Assembly: GCA_036169815.1 (NCBI GenBank)
Contig: JAVHOA010000081.1
Location: 1-64,000, forward strand
Direction: 5' to 3'
DNA from: Hydrocurvibacter sp036169815
Lineage (GTDB): Bacteria; Campylobacterota; Campylobacteria; Campylobacterales; Sulfurimonadaceae
Length of the DNA stretch: 64,000 nucleotides
The notes under the pieces were generated by a model. It saw only the letters and a program-made list of their open reading frames with translations. It made no database searches and had not been told where the DNA came from. This document shows positions 1 through 8,300 of the stretch, in pieces. A program made the position numbers and the translations under genes. Positions within the stretch are counted from its first letter, which is position 1, and the number at the start of each line of letters is the position of its first letter.

Positions 1-55
1 GAGCAGCTGATTTGTAATCAGCAGGCCCGGGGTTCGAATCCTCGTGCCGGCACCA
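1..55 (+). tRNA. tRNA-Thr(TGT), 5' part missing
   Basis: Only the anticodon arm, variable loop, T arm and acceptor 3' strand are in the window. The anticodon stem GCTGA/TCAGC closes the loop TTTGTAA, giving anticodon TGT (Thr). The T arm carries GGTTCGAATCC and an encoded CCA ends the gene at 55. It begins a cluster of four tRNAs ahead of tuf. Confidence 0.9.
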
Positions 56-79
56 TTGAATTTTGAAAATAGCAAGACT

Positions 80-164
80 GGTGAGATAGTCAAGTGGCCA
101 ACGACGGCGGACTGTAAATCCGCTCCCTACGGGTTCAGAGGTTCGAATCCTCTTCTCACCACCA
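80..164 (+). tRNA. tRNA-Tyr(GTA)
   Basis: The acceptor stem GGTGAGA pairs with TCTCACC, and the CCA is encoded. The anticodon loop CTGTAAA gives GTA (Tyr). The 85-nt length reflects the long class II variable arm expected of bacterial tRNA-Tyr. Confidence 0.95.
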
Positions 165-177
165 CAAAAGATAGGAT

Positions 178-254
178 GCGGGCGTAGCTCAGTTGGCTAG
201 AGCGTCAGCCTTCCAAGCTGAGGGTCGAGGGTTCGAGTCCCTTCACCCGCTCCA
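178..254 (+). tRNA. tRNA-Gly(TCC)
   Basis: The acceptor arm GCGGGCG/CACCCGC has one C-A mismatch. The loop CTTCCAA gives anticodon TCC (Gly). The T loop is GTTCGAGTC and the CCA is encoded. Confidence 0.95.
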
Positions 255-337
255 CTTATCTACATAACTAAAAATACCCAAAATAAAATATAAAATCAAA
301 AAGATAATCTTTAGAAGAATTCTAAAATTAAAGTCCT

Positions 338-412
<75 letters not shown>

Positions 413-469
413 GTTGATAGAAAATTTATATTTTATTTTTATATAAGCAATATTTGAATATTTTTTGGA

Positions 470-475
470 TACAAT
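470..475 (+). promoter_or_regulatory. candidate -10 element for tuf
   Basis: TACAAT sits in the context TGGATACAAT in an otherwise A+T-rich spacer between tRNA-Thr and tuf. It would place transcription start near 482, about 30 nt before the tuf ATG. No convincing -35 is visible, as is common in Campylobacterota promoters, and read-through from the tRNA cluster is also possible. Confidence 0.35.
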
Positions 476-512
476 TCCATTTCTATTCATAAAAATAAAG
501 TCGGAGGATAAT

Positions 513-1712
513 ATGGCAAAAGAAAAGTTTGAGCGTAATAAAACACACGTCAACATAGGTACTATTGGTCACGTAGACCACGGTAAAACTACTTTAACTG
601 CAGCAATCACTGCTGTTCTTGCAGTAACAAATGGTGCTAAGATGATGGACTATGATCAAATTGATAATGCTCCAGAAGAAAGAGAACGTGGTATTACAAT
701 CGCTACTTCACACGTTGAGTACGAAACTGATAATCGCCACTATGCACACGTTGACTGTCCAGGTCACGCGGATTACGTTAAAAACATGATTACTGGTGCT
801 GCTCAAATGGATGGCGCTATATTGGTTGTTTCTGCTGCTGACGGCCCGATGCCACAAACACGTGAGCACATTCTTCTTTCTAAACAAGTAGGTGTACCAT
901 ACATCGTTGTTTTCATGAATAAAGAAGATATGGTTGATGATGAAGAACTTCTAGAACTAGTTGAAATGGAAATTCGTGAATTACTAGATCAATATGAATT
1001 CCCAGGTGATGATACTCCAATCGTTGCAGGTTCTGCATTGAAAGCTCTTGAAGAAGCAAAAACTGGTACACTTGGTGTATGGTCAGATAAAATCAAAAAA
1101 TTGATGGCTGCAGTTGATGCATATATTCCAGATCCAGTTCGCGAAACAGACAAAGAGTTCTTAATGCCAGTTGAGGATGTTTTCTCAATCTCTGGACGTG
1201 GAACTGTTGTAACTGGTCGTATTGAACGTGGTATTGTTAAAATCGGTGATACAATCGAAGTTGTAGGTATCCGTGATACACAAACTACAACTGTAACTGG
1301 TGTTGAGATGTTTCACAAAGAGATGACTCAAGGTGAAGCTGGTGATAACTGTGGTGTTCTACTTCGTGGTATTGCTAAAGAAGCTGTTGAGCGTGGTCAA
1401 GTTCTTTGTAAACCAAAGTCTATTACACCGCATACAACTTTTGAAGCTGAGATTTATGTACTAAGTAAAGAAGAGGGTGGTCGTCATACTCCATTTTTCT
1501 CTAACTACCGTCCACAGTTCTATGTTCGTACAACTGACGTTACAGGTGCTATCACTCTACCAGAAGGTACTGAGATGGTTATGCCAGGTGATAACGTTAA
1601 AATTACTGCAACACTAATCAACCCAATCGCGATGGAAGAGGGAACTCGTTTCGCTATTCGTGAGGGTGGACGTACAGTTGGTGCAGGTGTTGTTTCTAAA
1701 ATCGTCAAGTAA
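513..1712 (+). CDS. tuf: elongation factor Tu
   Basis: EF-Tu is the GTPase that delivers aminoacyl-tRNA to the ribosomal A site. The 399-residue product has the G1 loop GHVDHGKT at residues 19-26, the switch motifs RGITI and DCPGH, and the guanine-specificity motif NKED (NKCD in many EF-Tus), followed by beta-barrel domains 2 and 3. The reading frame stays open 16 codons further upstream, but ATG 513 is chosen because GGAGG lies 6 nt before it and MAKEKF matches family N-termini. It lies in the conserved string tRNAs-tuf-rpmG-tRNA-Trp-secE-nusG. A short hairpin follows the stop codon. Confidence 0.98.
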   Translation: MAKEKFERNKTHVNIGTIGHVDHGKTTLTAAITAVLAVTNGAKMMDYDQIDNAPEERERGITIATSHVEYETDNRHYAHVDCPGHADYVKNMITGAAQMDGAILVVSAADGPMPQTREHILLSKQVGVPYIVVFMNKEDMVDDEELLELVEMEIRELLDQYEFPGDDTPIVAGSALKALEEAKTGTLGVWSDKIKKLMAAVDAYIPDPVRETDKEFLMPVEDVFSISGRGTVVTGRIERGIVKIGDTIEVVGIRDTQTTTVTGVEMFHKEMTQGEAGDNCGVLLRGIAKEAVERGQVLCKPKSITPHTTFEAEIYVLSKEEGGRHTPFFSNYRPQFYVRTTDVTGAITLPEGTEMVMPGDNVKITATLINPIAMEEGTRFAIREGGRTVGAGVVSKIVK

Positions 1713-1721
1713 TTGATGTGG

Positions 1722-1738
1722 CTTCCACTTTGTGGAAG
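1722..1738 (+). terminator. hairpin after tuf (weak or partial terminator)
   Basis: CTTCCAC-TTT-GTGGAAG forms a 7-bp stem with a 3-nt loop, followed by TTAATTTTTAAATT. The T tract is interrupted and rpmG starts only 25 nt later, so attenuation between tuf and the downstream genes is more likely than full termination. Confidence 0.5.
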
Positions 1739-1763
1739 TTAATTTTTAAATTAGGCTAACACT

Positions 1764-1916
1764 ATGAGAGAAAATATCCACTTAGGTTGTGAAAAGTGTA
1801 CTCGTCGTAACTATCACACAACTAAAAATAAAAAAACGCATACTGAAAAATTTTCAGTACGTAAATTTTGTAAATTTTGTCGTGAACATACTGTTCATAA
1901 AGAGATGAAATTATAA
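1764..1916 (+). CDS. rpmG: 50S ribosomal protein L33
   Basis: This 50-codon gene encodes a small large-subunit ribosomal protein. The product has the two-CxxC zinc ribbon of the metal-binding (C+) L33 type: CEKC near residue 9 and CKFC near residue 36. It is very basic, as expected for an rRNA-binding protein. The position between tuf and tRNA-Trp/secE is the usual one. There is no good Shine-Dalgarno match immediately upstream, but start and length agree with the family. Confidence 0.95.
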   Translation: MRENIHLGCEKCTRRNYHTTKNKKTHTEKFSVRKFCKFCREHTVHKEMKL

Positions 1917-1959
1917 TCTAATTACACAAGTAGATTGAACTCTATTTGTGTGATTTTAT

Positions 1960-2035
1960 AGGCGAATAGCTCCAATGGTAGAGCGCCGGATTCCAAATCC
2001 GATGGTTGCGGGTTCGAGTCCCCCTTCGCCTGCCA
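1960..2035 (+). tRNA. tRNA-Trp(CCA)
   Basis: The acceptor AGGCGAA pairs with TTCGCCT. The anticodon loop TTCCAAA gives CCA (Trp), and the 3' CCA is encoded. It lies between rpmG and secE, a conserved position in the phylum. Confidence 0.95.
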
Positions 2036-2104
2036 TTTTCAATTAATGAATCTCTAGGGGCTTATTAATTGAAAATGTAATTGCAGATATATTTAGGATT
2101 ATCA

Positions 2105-2287
2105 ATGAAAAATATTAATAGTTATATAAGAGATGCAAAGTTAGAACTTGGTAAAGTTATTTTTCCAAATAAAATGCAGGTGAAACAGGCATATATCTCA
2201 GTTGTTATTGTTGTAACATTTATATCTCTATTTTTAGCTTTGGTAGATTTTATAATGTCATCTACTGTTTCAGCTTTGCTAGGTTAA
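2105..2287 (+). CDS. secE: preprotein translocase subunit SecE
   Basis: SecE is the small inner-membrane subunit that clamps SecY in the Sec translocon. The 60-residue product has the short amphipathic segment with an LGKVIFP-type motif followed by one C-terminal transmembrane helix (residues about 30-52). This is the single-span form. ATG 2105 is chosen over an upstream in-frame ATG at 2081 because AGGA lies 6 nt before it and the first residues then match the family. nusG follows after 9 nt, so the two are co-transcribed. Confidence 0.92.
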   Translation: MKNINSYIRDAKLELGKVIFPNKMQVKQAYISVVIVVTFISLFLALVDFIMSSTVSALLG

Positions 2288-2296
2288 GGATATATA

Positions 2297-2827
2297 ATGG
2301 CACATCAATGGTATTCAATTCAGACATATTCTGGAAGTGAACGTAGTGTGAAAGCTGCAATACAAAATATCATCATAGAAAGAGGATTACAAGAAGAGAT
2401 TAAAGATCTTCTTGTTCCAACTGAAGATGTTATAGAAGTTAAAGAGGGTAAAAAAAAGATATCAGAGAGATCTTTATACTCTGGTTATGTATTTGTATAT
2501 TTAGATTTAAGTAAAGAGTTACAGCATTTAATCCAGTCTTTGCCACGAGTTTCTGGTTTTGTCGGTGAAGCAAATCATCCAACTCCACTCAGTGAAAGTG
2601 ATATACAAGTTATTCTTGATCGTGCGAATAACCGCGCTGCTCCAAAACCAAAAGTCTTCTTTGATTCTGGAGAGATGGTTCGTATTGTTGATGGACCATT
2701 TGCTAACTTTACGGGTACAGTGGATGAATATGATTTGGAACATGGAACACTTAAACTTAATGTATCTATCTTTGGACGTGTAACTCCGGTAGATATATCA
2801 TATACGCAAGTCGAAAAAATAATTTAA
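2297..2827 (+). CDS. nusG: transcription termination/antitermination factor NusG
   Basis: NusG binds RNA polymerase and couples it to Rho or to the ribosome. The 176-residue product has the NGN domain (residues 1-110, starting AHQWYSIQTYSGSER) and a C-terminal KOW domain with GPFANFTGTV near residue 135. The length is normal for the family. It lies in the classical secE-nusG-rplK string with 20 nt before rplK. Confidence 0.97.
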   Translation: MAHQWYSIQTYSGSERSVKAAIQNIIIERGLQEEIKDLLVPTEDVIEVKEGKKKISERSLYSGYVFVYLDLSKELQHLIQSLPRVSGFVGEANHPTPLSESDIQVILDRANNRAAPKPKVFFDSGEMVRIVDGPFANFTGTVDEYDLEHGTLKLNVSIFGRVTPVDISYTQVEKII

Positions 2828-2847
2828 ACTCAACAAAAGGAAGCAAA

Positions 2848-3273
2848 ATGGCAAAAAAAGTCACTGGTTACATCAAACTACAAATAAATGCTGGTGCAGC
2901 TAATCCAGCACCTCCAGTAGGTCCTGCATTAGGTCAGCGCGGTGTTAATATTATGGAATTCTGTAAAGCATTCAATGAAAAAACAAAAGATAAGATGGGA
3001 TTCAAAGTTCCTGTTGTTATTACAGTTTATGGTGATAAAAGTTTTTCATTTATCACTAAACAACCACCTGCATCACAATTAATTATGAAAGCAGCAGGCC
3101 TTAAAAAAGGCACAGATAACGCATTGAAAAATAAAGTTGGCAAAATAACCAAAGAGCAACTTATGGAAATCGTTAAAACTAAAATGGAAGATATGAACAC
3201 TACAGATATTGAGATGGCAGCAAATACAATTGCTGGTTCAGCTCGTTCTATGGGTGTGGAAATCGTAGACTAA
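2848..3273 (+). CDS. rplK: 50S ribosomal protein L11
   Basis: L11 forms the GTPase-associated centre with 23S rRNA and is the substrate of the methyltransferase PrmA, encoded at 61.4 kb in this window. The 141-residue product has the proline-rich N-terminal helix segment (NPAPPVGPALGQRGVN near residue 20) and the C-terminal rRNA-binding domain. AGGAAG precedes the ATG. rplA follows after an unusually long 105-nt spacer that holds hairpins. Confidence 0.97.
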   Translation: MAKKVTGYIKLQINAGAANPAPPVGPALGQRGVNIMEFCKAFNEKTKDKMGFKVPVVITVYGDKSFSFITKQPPASQLIMKAAGLKKGTDNALKNKVGKITKEQLMEIVKTKMEDMNTTDIEMAANTIAGSARSMGVEIVD

Positions 3274-3319
3274 CCTTAAAAATATTCATCAACGACCGCA
3301 TTGATGATTCAATAGTTTT

Positions 3320-3345
3320 GCTAGATATGTCAAAGCATATTTAGC
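3320..3345 (+). promoter_or_regulatory. leader hairpin between rplK and rplA
   Basis: GCTAGATATG-TCAAAG-CATATTTAGC forms a 10-bp stem with one G-U pair and a 6-nt loop. A second smaller stem, CATCAA/TTGATG, lies just upstream near 3287-3306. The hairpin is 33 nt before the rplA start and has no T tract, so translational or processing control of rplA is more likely than termination. L1 is known to repress its own operon in other bacteria, but I do not recognise a clear L1 site here. Confidence 0.5.
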
Positions 3346-3378
3346 TTTATTTGCGGCAGAAATCATAGGAGATATTCA

Positions 3379-4074
3379 ATGGCAGGAAAACGCTATAAAC
3401 AGTTAAAAGAAAAAATAGATGCTACAAAAAGTTTTTTAGTAGCAGATGCGTCGGTTACCATCAAAGATTTAAAATCAGCAAAATTTGATGAAACAGTTGA
3501 GATAGCATTAAATTTAAATGTTGATCCAAGACATGCAGACCAAATGGTTAGAGGTGCAGTTGTGCTTCCTCACGGTACTGGTAAAACTGTACGTGTTGCA
3601 GTTTTTGCAAAAGGTATTAAAGCTGATGAAGCAAAAGCAGCTGGTGCAGATATCGTTGGAACTGATGATCTTGTTGAACAAATTCAAGAGGGTGTGTTCA
3701 ATTTTGATGTAGTTGTTGCAGCACCTGATTGTATGGGTCTTGTTGGTAAAATCGGTCGTATTCTAGGGCCAAAAGGTATGATGCCTAACCCTAAAACAGG
3801 CACTGTTACTCCAGATGTAGCACAAGCTGTTAAAAATGTTAAAGGCGGACAAGTTGCTTTCCGTGTTGATAAAAAAGGGAACATTCACGCTGGTATAGGT
3901 AAAGTAAGTTTTGAATCTGAAAAACTTGCAGAAAACATCTCTGCTTTTGTTGGTGCTATTAATAAATATAAACCATCAACTGCAAAAGGACGTTACATCA
4001 AAAATGGTGTTTTAAGTCTTACAATGAGTCCTGCGATTAAATTAGATCTTTTAGAACTAGCTGAAATTAGATAA
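3379..4074 (+). CDS. rplA: 50S ribosomal protein L1
   Basis: L1 forms the mobile stalk near the ribosomal E site. The 231-residue product shows the hallmark GRILGPKGMMPNPKTGTVT segment near residues 127-145 and the MRG-type N-terminal domain (DPRHADQMVRGAVVLPHGTGK). AGGAGAT lies 6 nt upstream of the ATG. It lies between rplK and rplJ as in most bacteria, and a perfect palindrome begins at its stop codon. Confidence 0.97.
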   Translation: MAGKRYKQLKEKIDATKSFLVADASVTIKDLKSAKFDETVEIALNLNVDPRHADQMVRGAVVLPHGTGKTVRVAVFAKGIKADEAKAAGADIVGTDDLVEQIQEGVFNFDVVVAAPDCMGLVGKIGRILGPKGMMPNPKTGTVTPDVAQAVKNVKGGQVAFRVDKKGNIHAGIGKVSFESEKLAENISAFVGAINKYKPSTAKGRYIKNGVLSLTMSPAIKLDLLELAEIR

Positions 4075-4103
4075 TTATTTGCCAAGAATTCTTGGCAAAT
4101 AAT
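4074..4103. terminator. perfect 30-nt palindrome after rplA
   Basis: The sequence from the last base of the rplA stop codon to 4103 is a perfect palindrome centred at 4088/4089 (core GCCAAGAATTCTTGGC). As RNA it gives a stem of up to about 13 bp with a 4-nt loop. It is followed by AATCC rather than a T run, so it may be an RNA-processing or attenuation hairpin separating rplKA from rplJL. Confidence 0.55.
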
Positions 4104-4105
4104 CC

Positions 4106-4115
4106 TTACATGTAA
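4106..4115. repeat. TTACATGTAA palindrome, intergenic
   Basis: This is the first of the 20 copies of the dispersed 10-bp palindrome, here in the extended form CTTACATGTAAG. It starts 2 nt after the 30-nt palindrome in the rplA-rplJ spacer. Confidence 0.8.
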
Positions 4116-4184
4116 GCTTTTACTTTGTGATATTGATATTGTAAAGTAAAGGTTTTCAAAAAAATGAAAATCTGAATTACTTGG

Positions 4185-4262
4185 ACTAAAGATAGTTTGG
4201 GGCGTCTACATATGTAGCTGCTTAATCGGCCTTTCCCGCCCATCTTGAAGTTATGTCTGGAA
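4185..4262 (+). promoter_or_regulatory. ribosomal protein L10 leader
   Basis: The 80 nt before rplJ can form a closed structure: GGGCG at 4200-4204 pairs with CGCCC at 4237-4241 and encloses a small TACATATGTA hairpin. This layout and position fit the L10(L12)4 autoregulatory leader found upstream of rplJL in many bacteria. I infer the class from position and architecture. I could not run a covariance model. Confidence 0.6.
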
Positions 4263-4272
4263 AGGAGATACT

Positions 4273-4752
4273 ATGTTAAAGTCAAAAAAAGCTGAAGTAA
4301 TTGAAAAATTAGCATCATCTTTGGAAAACTCAACTGCAGTTGTAGTTTGTGATTACAAAGGTTTAACAGTTGCCAATTTAGAAGATTTACGTAAAGCAGC
4401 AAAAGCAAAAGATACAAGTGTTCAGGTTGTAAAAAATACTTTAGCGAAAATTGCACTTGAAAAAGCTGGTATGACAGGTTTAGAACTCAAAGATACAAAT
4501 ATCTTTGTTTGGTCAAACGATGTTATTGCTGCTTCTAAAGTTGCATCAGATTTCGCAAAAGGAAATGATAAATTTTCAGTGAAAGCTGGTTACCTCGATA
4601 AAGTACCTGCTGATGCTGATAAAATTGCTACATTTGCTAAACTTCCAGGTCGTGAAGAACTTCTTGGTATGCTTGCTTCTGTTTGGATGGGTCCAATCAG
4701 AAACTTCACAATCGGTTTAGATGCATTAAAAAGACAAAAAGAGGAAGCATAA
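4273..4752 (+). CDS. rplJ: 50S ribosomal protein L10
   Basis: L10 is the base of the L7/L12 stalk and binds 23S rRNA beside L11. The 159-residue product has the N-terminal rRNA-binding domain with VVVCDYKGLTV near residue 22 and a C-terminal helix that carries L7/L12 dimers. AAAGGAG lies just upstream of the ATG. Translation is probably autoregulated through the leader at 4185-4262. rplL follows after 49 nt. Confidence 0.97.
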   Translation: MLKSKKAEVIEKLASSLENSTAVVVCDYKGLTVANLEDLRKAAKAKDTSVQVVKNTLAKIALEKAGMTGLELKDTNIFVWSNDVIAASKVASDFAKGNDKFSVKAGYLDKVPADADKIATFAKLPGREELLGMLASVWMGPIRNFTIGLDALKRQKEEA

Positions 4753-4801
4753 TCTGCTTTCTTTGAAAAATAAAATATAAAAAAATAAAATGGAGACCAT
4801 T

Positions 4802-5170
4802 ATGGCTGTTACTAAAGAAGACGTATTAGAGTTTATCTCTAGCTTATCTGTATTAGAGTTGTCTGAACTTGTTAAAGAGTTCGAAGAAAAATTCGGTGTA
4901 TCTGCACAACCTGTTGCAGTTGCTGGTGTAGCTGTTGCTGCTGAAGCTGCTGAAGAAAAAACTGAATTTGATGTTGTTATCCTAGACGCTGGTGACAAAA
5001 AAATTAACGTAATTAAAGTTGTACGTGCACTTACAGGTCTTGGCCTTAAAGAAGCAAAAGATGCAACTGAAAACGTTCCTTCAACAATCAAAGAAGGCGT
5101 AGATAAAGCAACTGCAGAAGATGCTAAAAAACAACTTGAAGAAGCTGGTGCTAAAGTAGAAGTTAAATAA
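4802..5170 (+). CDS. rplL: 50S ribosomal protein L7/L12
   Basis: This is the multicopy acidic stalk protein that recruits translational GTPases. The 122-residue product has the N-terminal dimerisation helix (EFISSLSVLELSELVKEFEE), a short Ala/Val-rich hinge around residue 45, and the C-terminal domain with KINVIKVVRALTGLGLKEAK. ATG 4802 is preferred over ATG 4790 because GGAG at 4792-4795 is correctly spaced and MAVTKEDV matches relatives. Attenuator-like hairpins follow the stop codon. Confidence 0.97.
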   Translation: MAVTKEDVLEFISSLSVLELSELVKEFEEKFGVSAQPVAVAGVAVAAEAAEEKTEFDVVILDAGDKKINVIKVVRALTGLGLKEAKDATENVPSTIKEGVDKATAEDAKKQLEEAGAKVEVK

Positions 5171-5180
5171 TTTAACTTCT

Positions 5181-5256
5181 ATTGAAGGCTCAAGCGCCTT
5201 CAATAAAGAAACAGGCACTTTTGTGGTATGACTTGAGTCATACTATAAAAGTGCCT
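5181..5256 (+). terminator. tandem hairpins between rplL and rpoB
   Basis: The first hairpin is ATTGAAGGC-TCAAGC-GCCTTCAAT at 5181-5204. The second is longer (5213-5256), with arms AGGCACTTTT and AAAAGTGCCT continuing inward to GTATGAC-TTGA-GTCATAC, followed by TTCT. The position matches the rplL-rpoB attenuator/processing region known in enterics, which sets the ratio of ribosomal proteins to RNA polymerase. Partial termination is my inference. Confidence 0.65.
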
Positions 5257-5371
5257 TTCTGTCGTTTATATCCATAATTGCTTTAATTGTGGTTCAGTTC
5301 AAGGACGCTTGAACACGATAAATGCGATCTATTCTCAATAGATTGTGCACTAACTTACATAGAGGTAGCCC

Positions 5372-8300
5372 ATGTTAAACACTTTATATTCTGGAAATCG
5401 TTTACGTGTAGACTTTGCAAAAACTCCTCAGCAGATCGAAGTTCCAAATCTACTCCAACTCCAACAAAATTCATACGATAACTTCTTAATGCTTGATGCA
5501 AATGATCGTTCTAAAAGTGGCATTGAAAATGTATTTCAATCAGTTTTTCCAATTCATGATTCACAAAACAGACTTACTGTTGAGTATATCGGTTCTGAAG
5601 TTGGGAAGCCAAAATATACAGTTCGTGAATGTATGGAGCGTGGACTCACGTATGCTGTATCCTTAAGAATGAAAACTCGCCTAGTTATTTGGGAGAGAAA
5701 TGAAAATACAAAAGAAAAATTAGGTGTTAAAGATATAAAAGAGCAAAGTATTTTTGTTCGTGATATCCCTTTAATGACTGAACGTACATCATTTATTATT
5801 AACGGTGTTGAGCGTGTCGTTGTCAATCAGCTTCACAGATCACCTGGTGTTATTTTCAAAGAAGAGGAATCAACGACTTCAGGAAATAAACTTATCTATA
5901 CAGGACAAATTATTCCAGATCGCGGTTCTTGGTTGTATTTTGAGTATGATCCAAAAGATATTCTTTATATGAGAATCAATAAACGTCGTAAAGTTCCTGT
6001 TACGATCATGTTTCGTGCACTTGGATACTCTAAACAAGATGTATTAAAACTTTTTTATCCTCTGCAAACTATTGTTGTTAAAGACAATGCTTTTATGATT
6101 GATTTTAATCCAGATGATTTTAAAGGAAGACTTAATTTTGATCTCGTTGATGATAAGGGAAATCTTTTAATCACAGCAGGGAAACGATTATCTGTCAAAA
6201 AAGCTCAAAAATTTGCAGAAGATGGCGTTTCAAAAGTGATGTACCCACTTGATATCTTAGTTGATCGCCACTTAGCAGAAGCGATTATAAATCCAGAAAC
6301 TGGTGAAGTTTTGTTTGATACAATGACCTCGATTGATGAAACAAAACTTAAAAAAATGGCAGAAGCTGGTGTAACTTCATTTGTAATTGCAAATGACTTG
6401 GCTGATGGCGTGGATAGTTCAATTATTAATGCGTTTATTGCTGATGCTGATTCGCTAAAATTACTCAAACAAACTGAAGAGATAGAAGATGAGAATGATC
6501 TTTCTGCGATTCGTATTTACAAAGTTATGCGTCCTGGTGAGCCAGTTACAAAAGATGCAGCAAAAGCGTTTGTGAATCAACTTTTCTTTGATCCTGAACG
6601 TTATGACCTTACTCGCGTTGGTCGTATGAAAATGAATCATAAACTTGGCATGAACATTCCTGAATATGTGACTGTATTAACAAATGAAGATATTATTAAT
6701 ACTGTTAAATATGTGATTAAAGTTAAAAATGGTCAAGGCCATATTGATGATAGAGATCACTTAGGTAATCGTCGTATTCGTTCTATTGGTGAGCTATTGG
6801 GTAATGAGTTACACAATGGCCTTATCAAGATGCAAAAAGCAATCAAAGATAAACTTTCAACCATGAGCGGACCGATGAGTGAGTTGATGCCTCATGATTT
6901 GATTAACTCTAAAATGATTACTTCAACTATCATGGAATTTTTCTCCGGTGGGCAGTTGTCTCAGTTTATGGATCAAACAAATCCACTTTCAGAATTAACA
7001 CATAAACGTCGTCTATCAGCACTTGGTGAGGGTGGTCTTGTTAAAGAGAGAGCTGGCTTTGAAGTACGTGACGTTCACCCAACTCACTATGGTCGTATCT
7101 GTCCGATTGAGACTCCAGAGGGTCAAAATATCGGTCTTATCAATACACTTGCAACATATTCAAAAGTAAATGAACATGGCTTTATTGAAGCGCCATACAA
7201 AGTTGTAATAGATGGTGTTGTGACAAGCGAAGTTATTTATCTTACAGCGACACAAGAAGAGGGTAAACTGATAGCTGCTGCATCAAATAAACTTGATGCA
7301 AAAGGCCAGTTTATAGAAGATCTTATTGCAGTACGTCAAGATGGTGAGATTATTTACCGTTCACCAAAAGATTGTGAATACGCCGATCTTTCTTCTCATA
7401 TGGTTGTTGGTGTTGCTGCATCATTGATTCCTTTTCTTGAACACGATGATGCAAACCGTGCGCTTATGGGTTCGAATATGCAACGTCAAGCGGTGCCATT
7501 AATCCGTCCACAAGCACCTATGGTTGGAACTGGTGTTGAGAAACTTGTTGCTCGTGATAGCTGGGAATGTATGTATGCAAAACGCTCTGGTATTGTTGAA
7601 AAAGCAGATGCAAAACATATTTACATTAAAGGTGAAGATGAAGATGGAATCTTTATAGATTACTATCCATTACAAAAAAATCTTCGTACGAACCAAAATA
7701 CTTCCTTTTCTCAAAAACCAGTTGTTAAAATTGGTCAATATGTAGAAAAAAATCATATTATTGTTGATGGTCCAAATATGGATCAAGGTGAATTAGCACT
7801 TGGTGTGAACGCCATGGTTGCTTTTATGCCTTGGAATGGGTACAACTACGAGGATGCTATTGTAATCTCAGAACGTATGATTCGAGAAGACGCATTTACT
7901 TCAGTGCATATTTATGAAAAAGAGTGTGAAGCGCGTGAACTCAAACATGGTGTTGAAGAGATTACTCGTGATATTCCAAATGTTCGTGAAGAAGATTTGG
8001 CGCACCTTGATGAAAGTGGTATTGCTAAAATCGGTACAAGCGTCAAAGGCGGCATGATTTTAGTTGGAAAAGTCTCTCCAAAAGGTGAAGTCAAACCAAC
8101 TCCAGAAGAGAGATTATTGCGTGCAATTTTTGGCGAAAAATCTGGGCATGTTGTCAATAAATCTCTTTACTGCCCACCATCAATGGAAGGCGTTATCGTA
8201 GATGTAAAAATCTTTACGAAAAAAGGTTATGACAAAGATCCTCGTTCTTTGGAACTTGAAAAAGAGGAGAGAGATTATTTAGAACGCGAGCATTATGATC

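Noticed and set aside
465..512. In-frame 16-codon N-terminal extension of tuf
   Set aside because: GGAGG is positioned for ATG 513, the extension overlaps the likely -10 element, and EF-Tu N-termini begin at MAKEKF.
4205..4214. TACATATGTA in the L10 leader as a palindrome copy
   Set aside because: The core is TACATATGTA rather than TTACATGTAA, and the hairpin is explained by the L10 leader.
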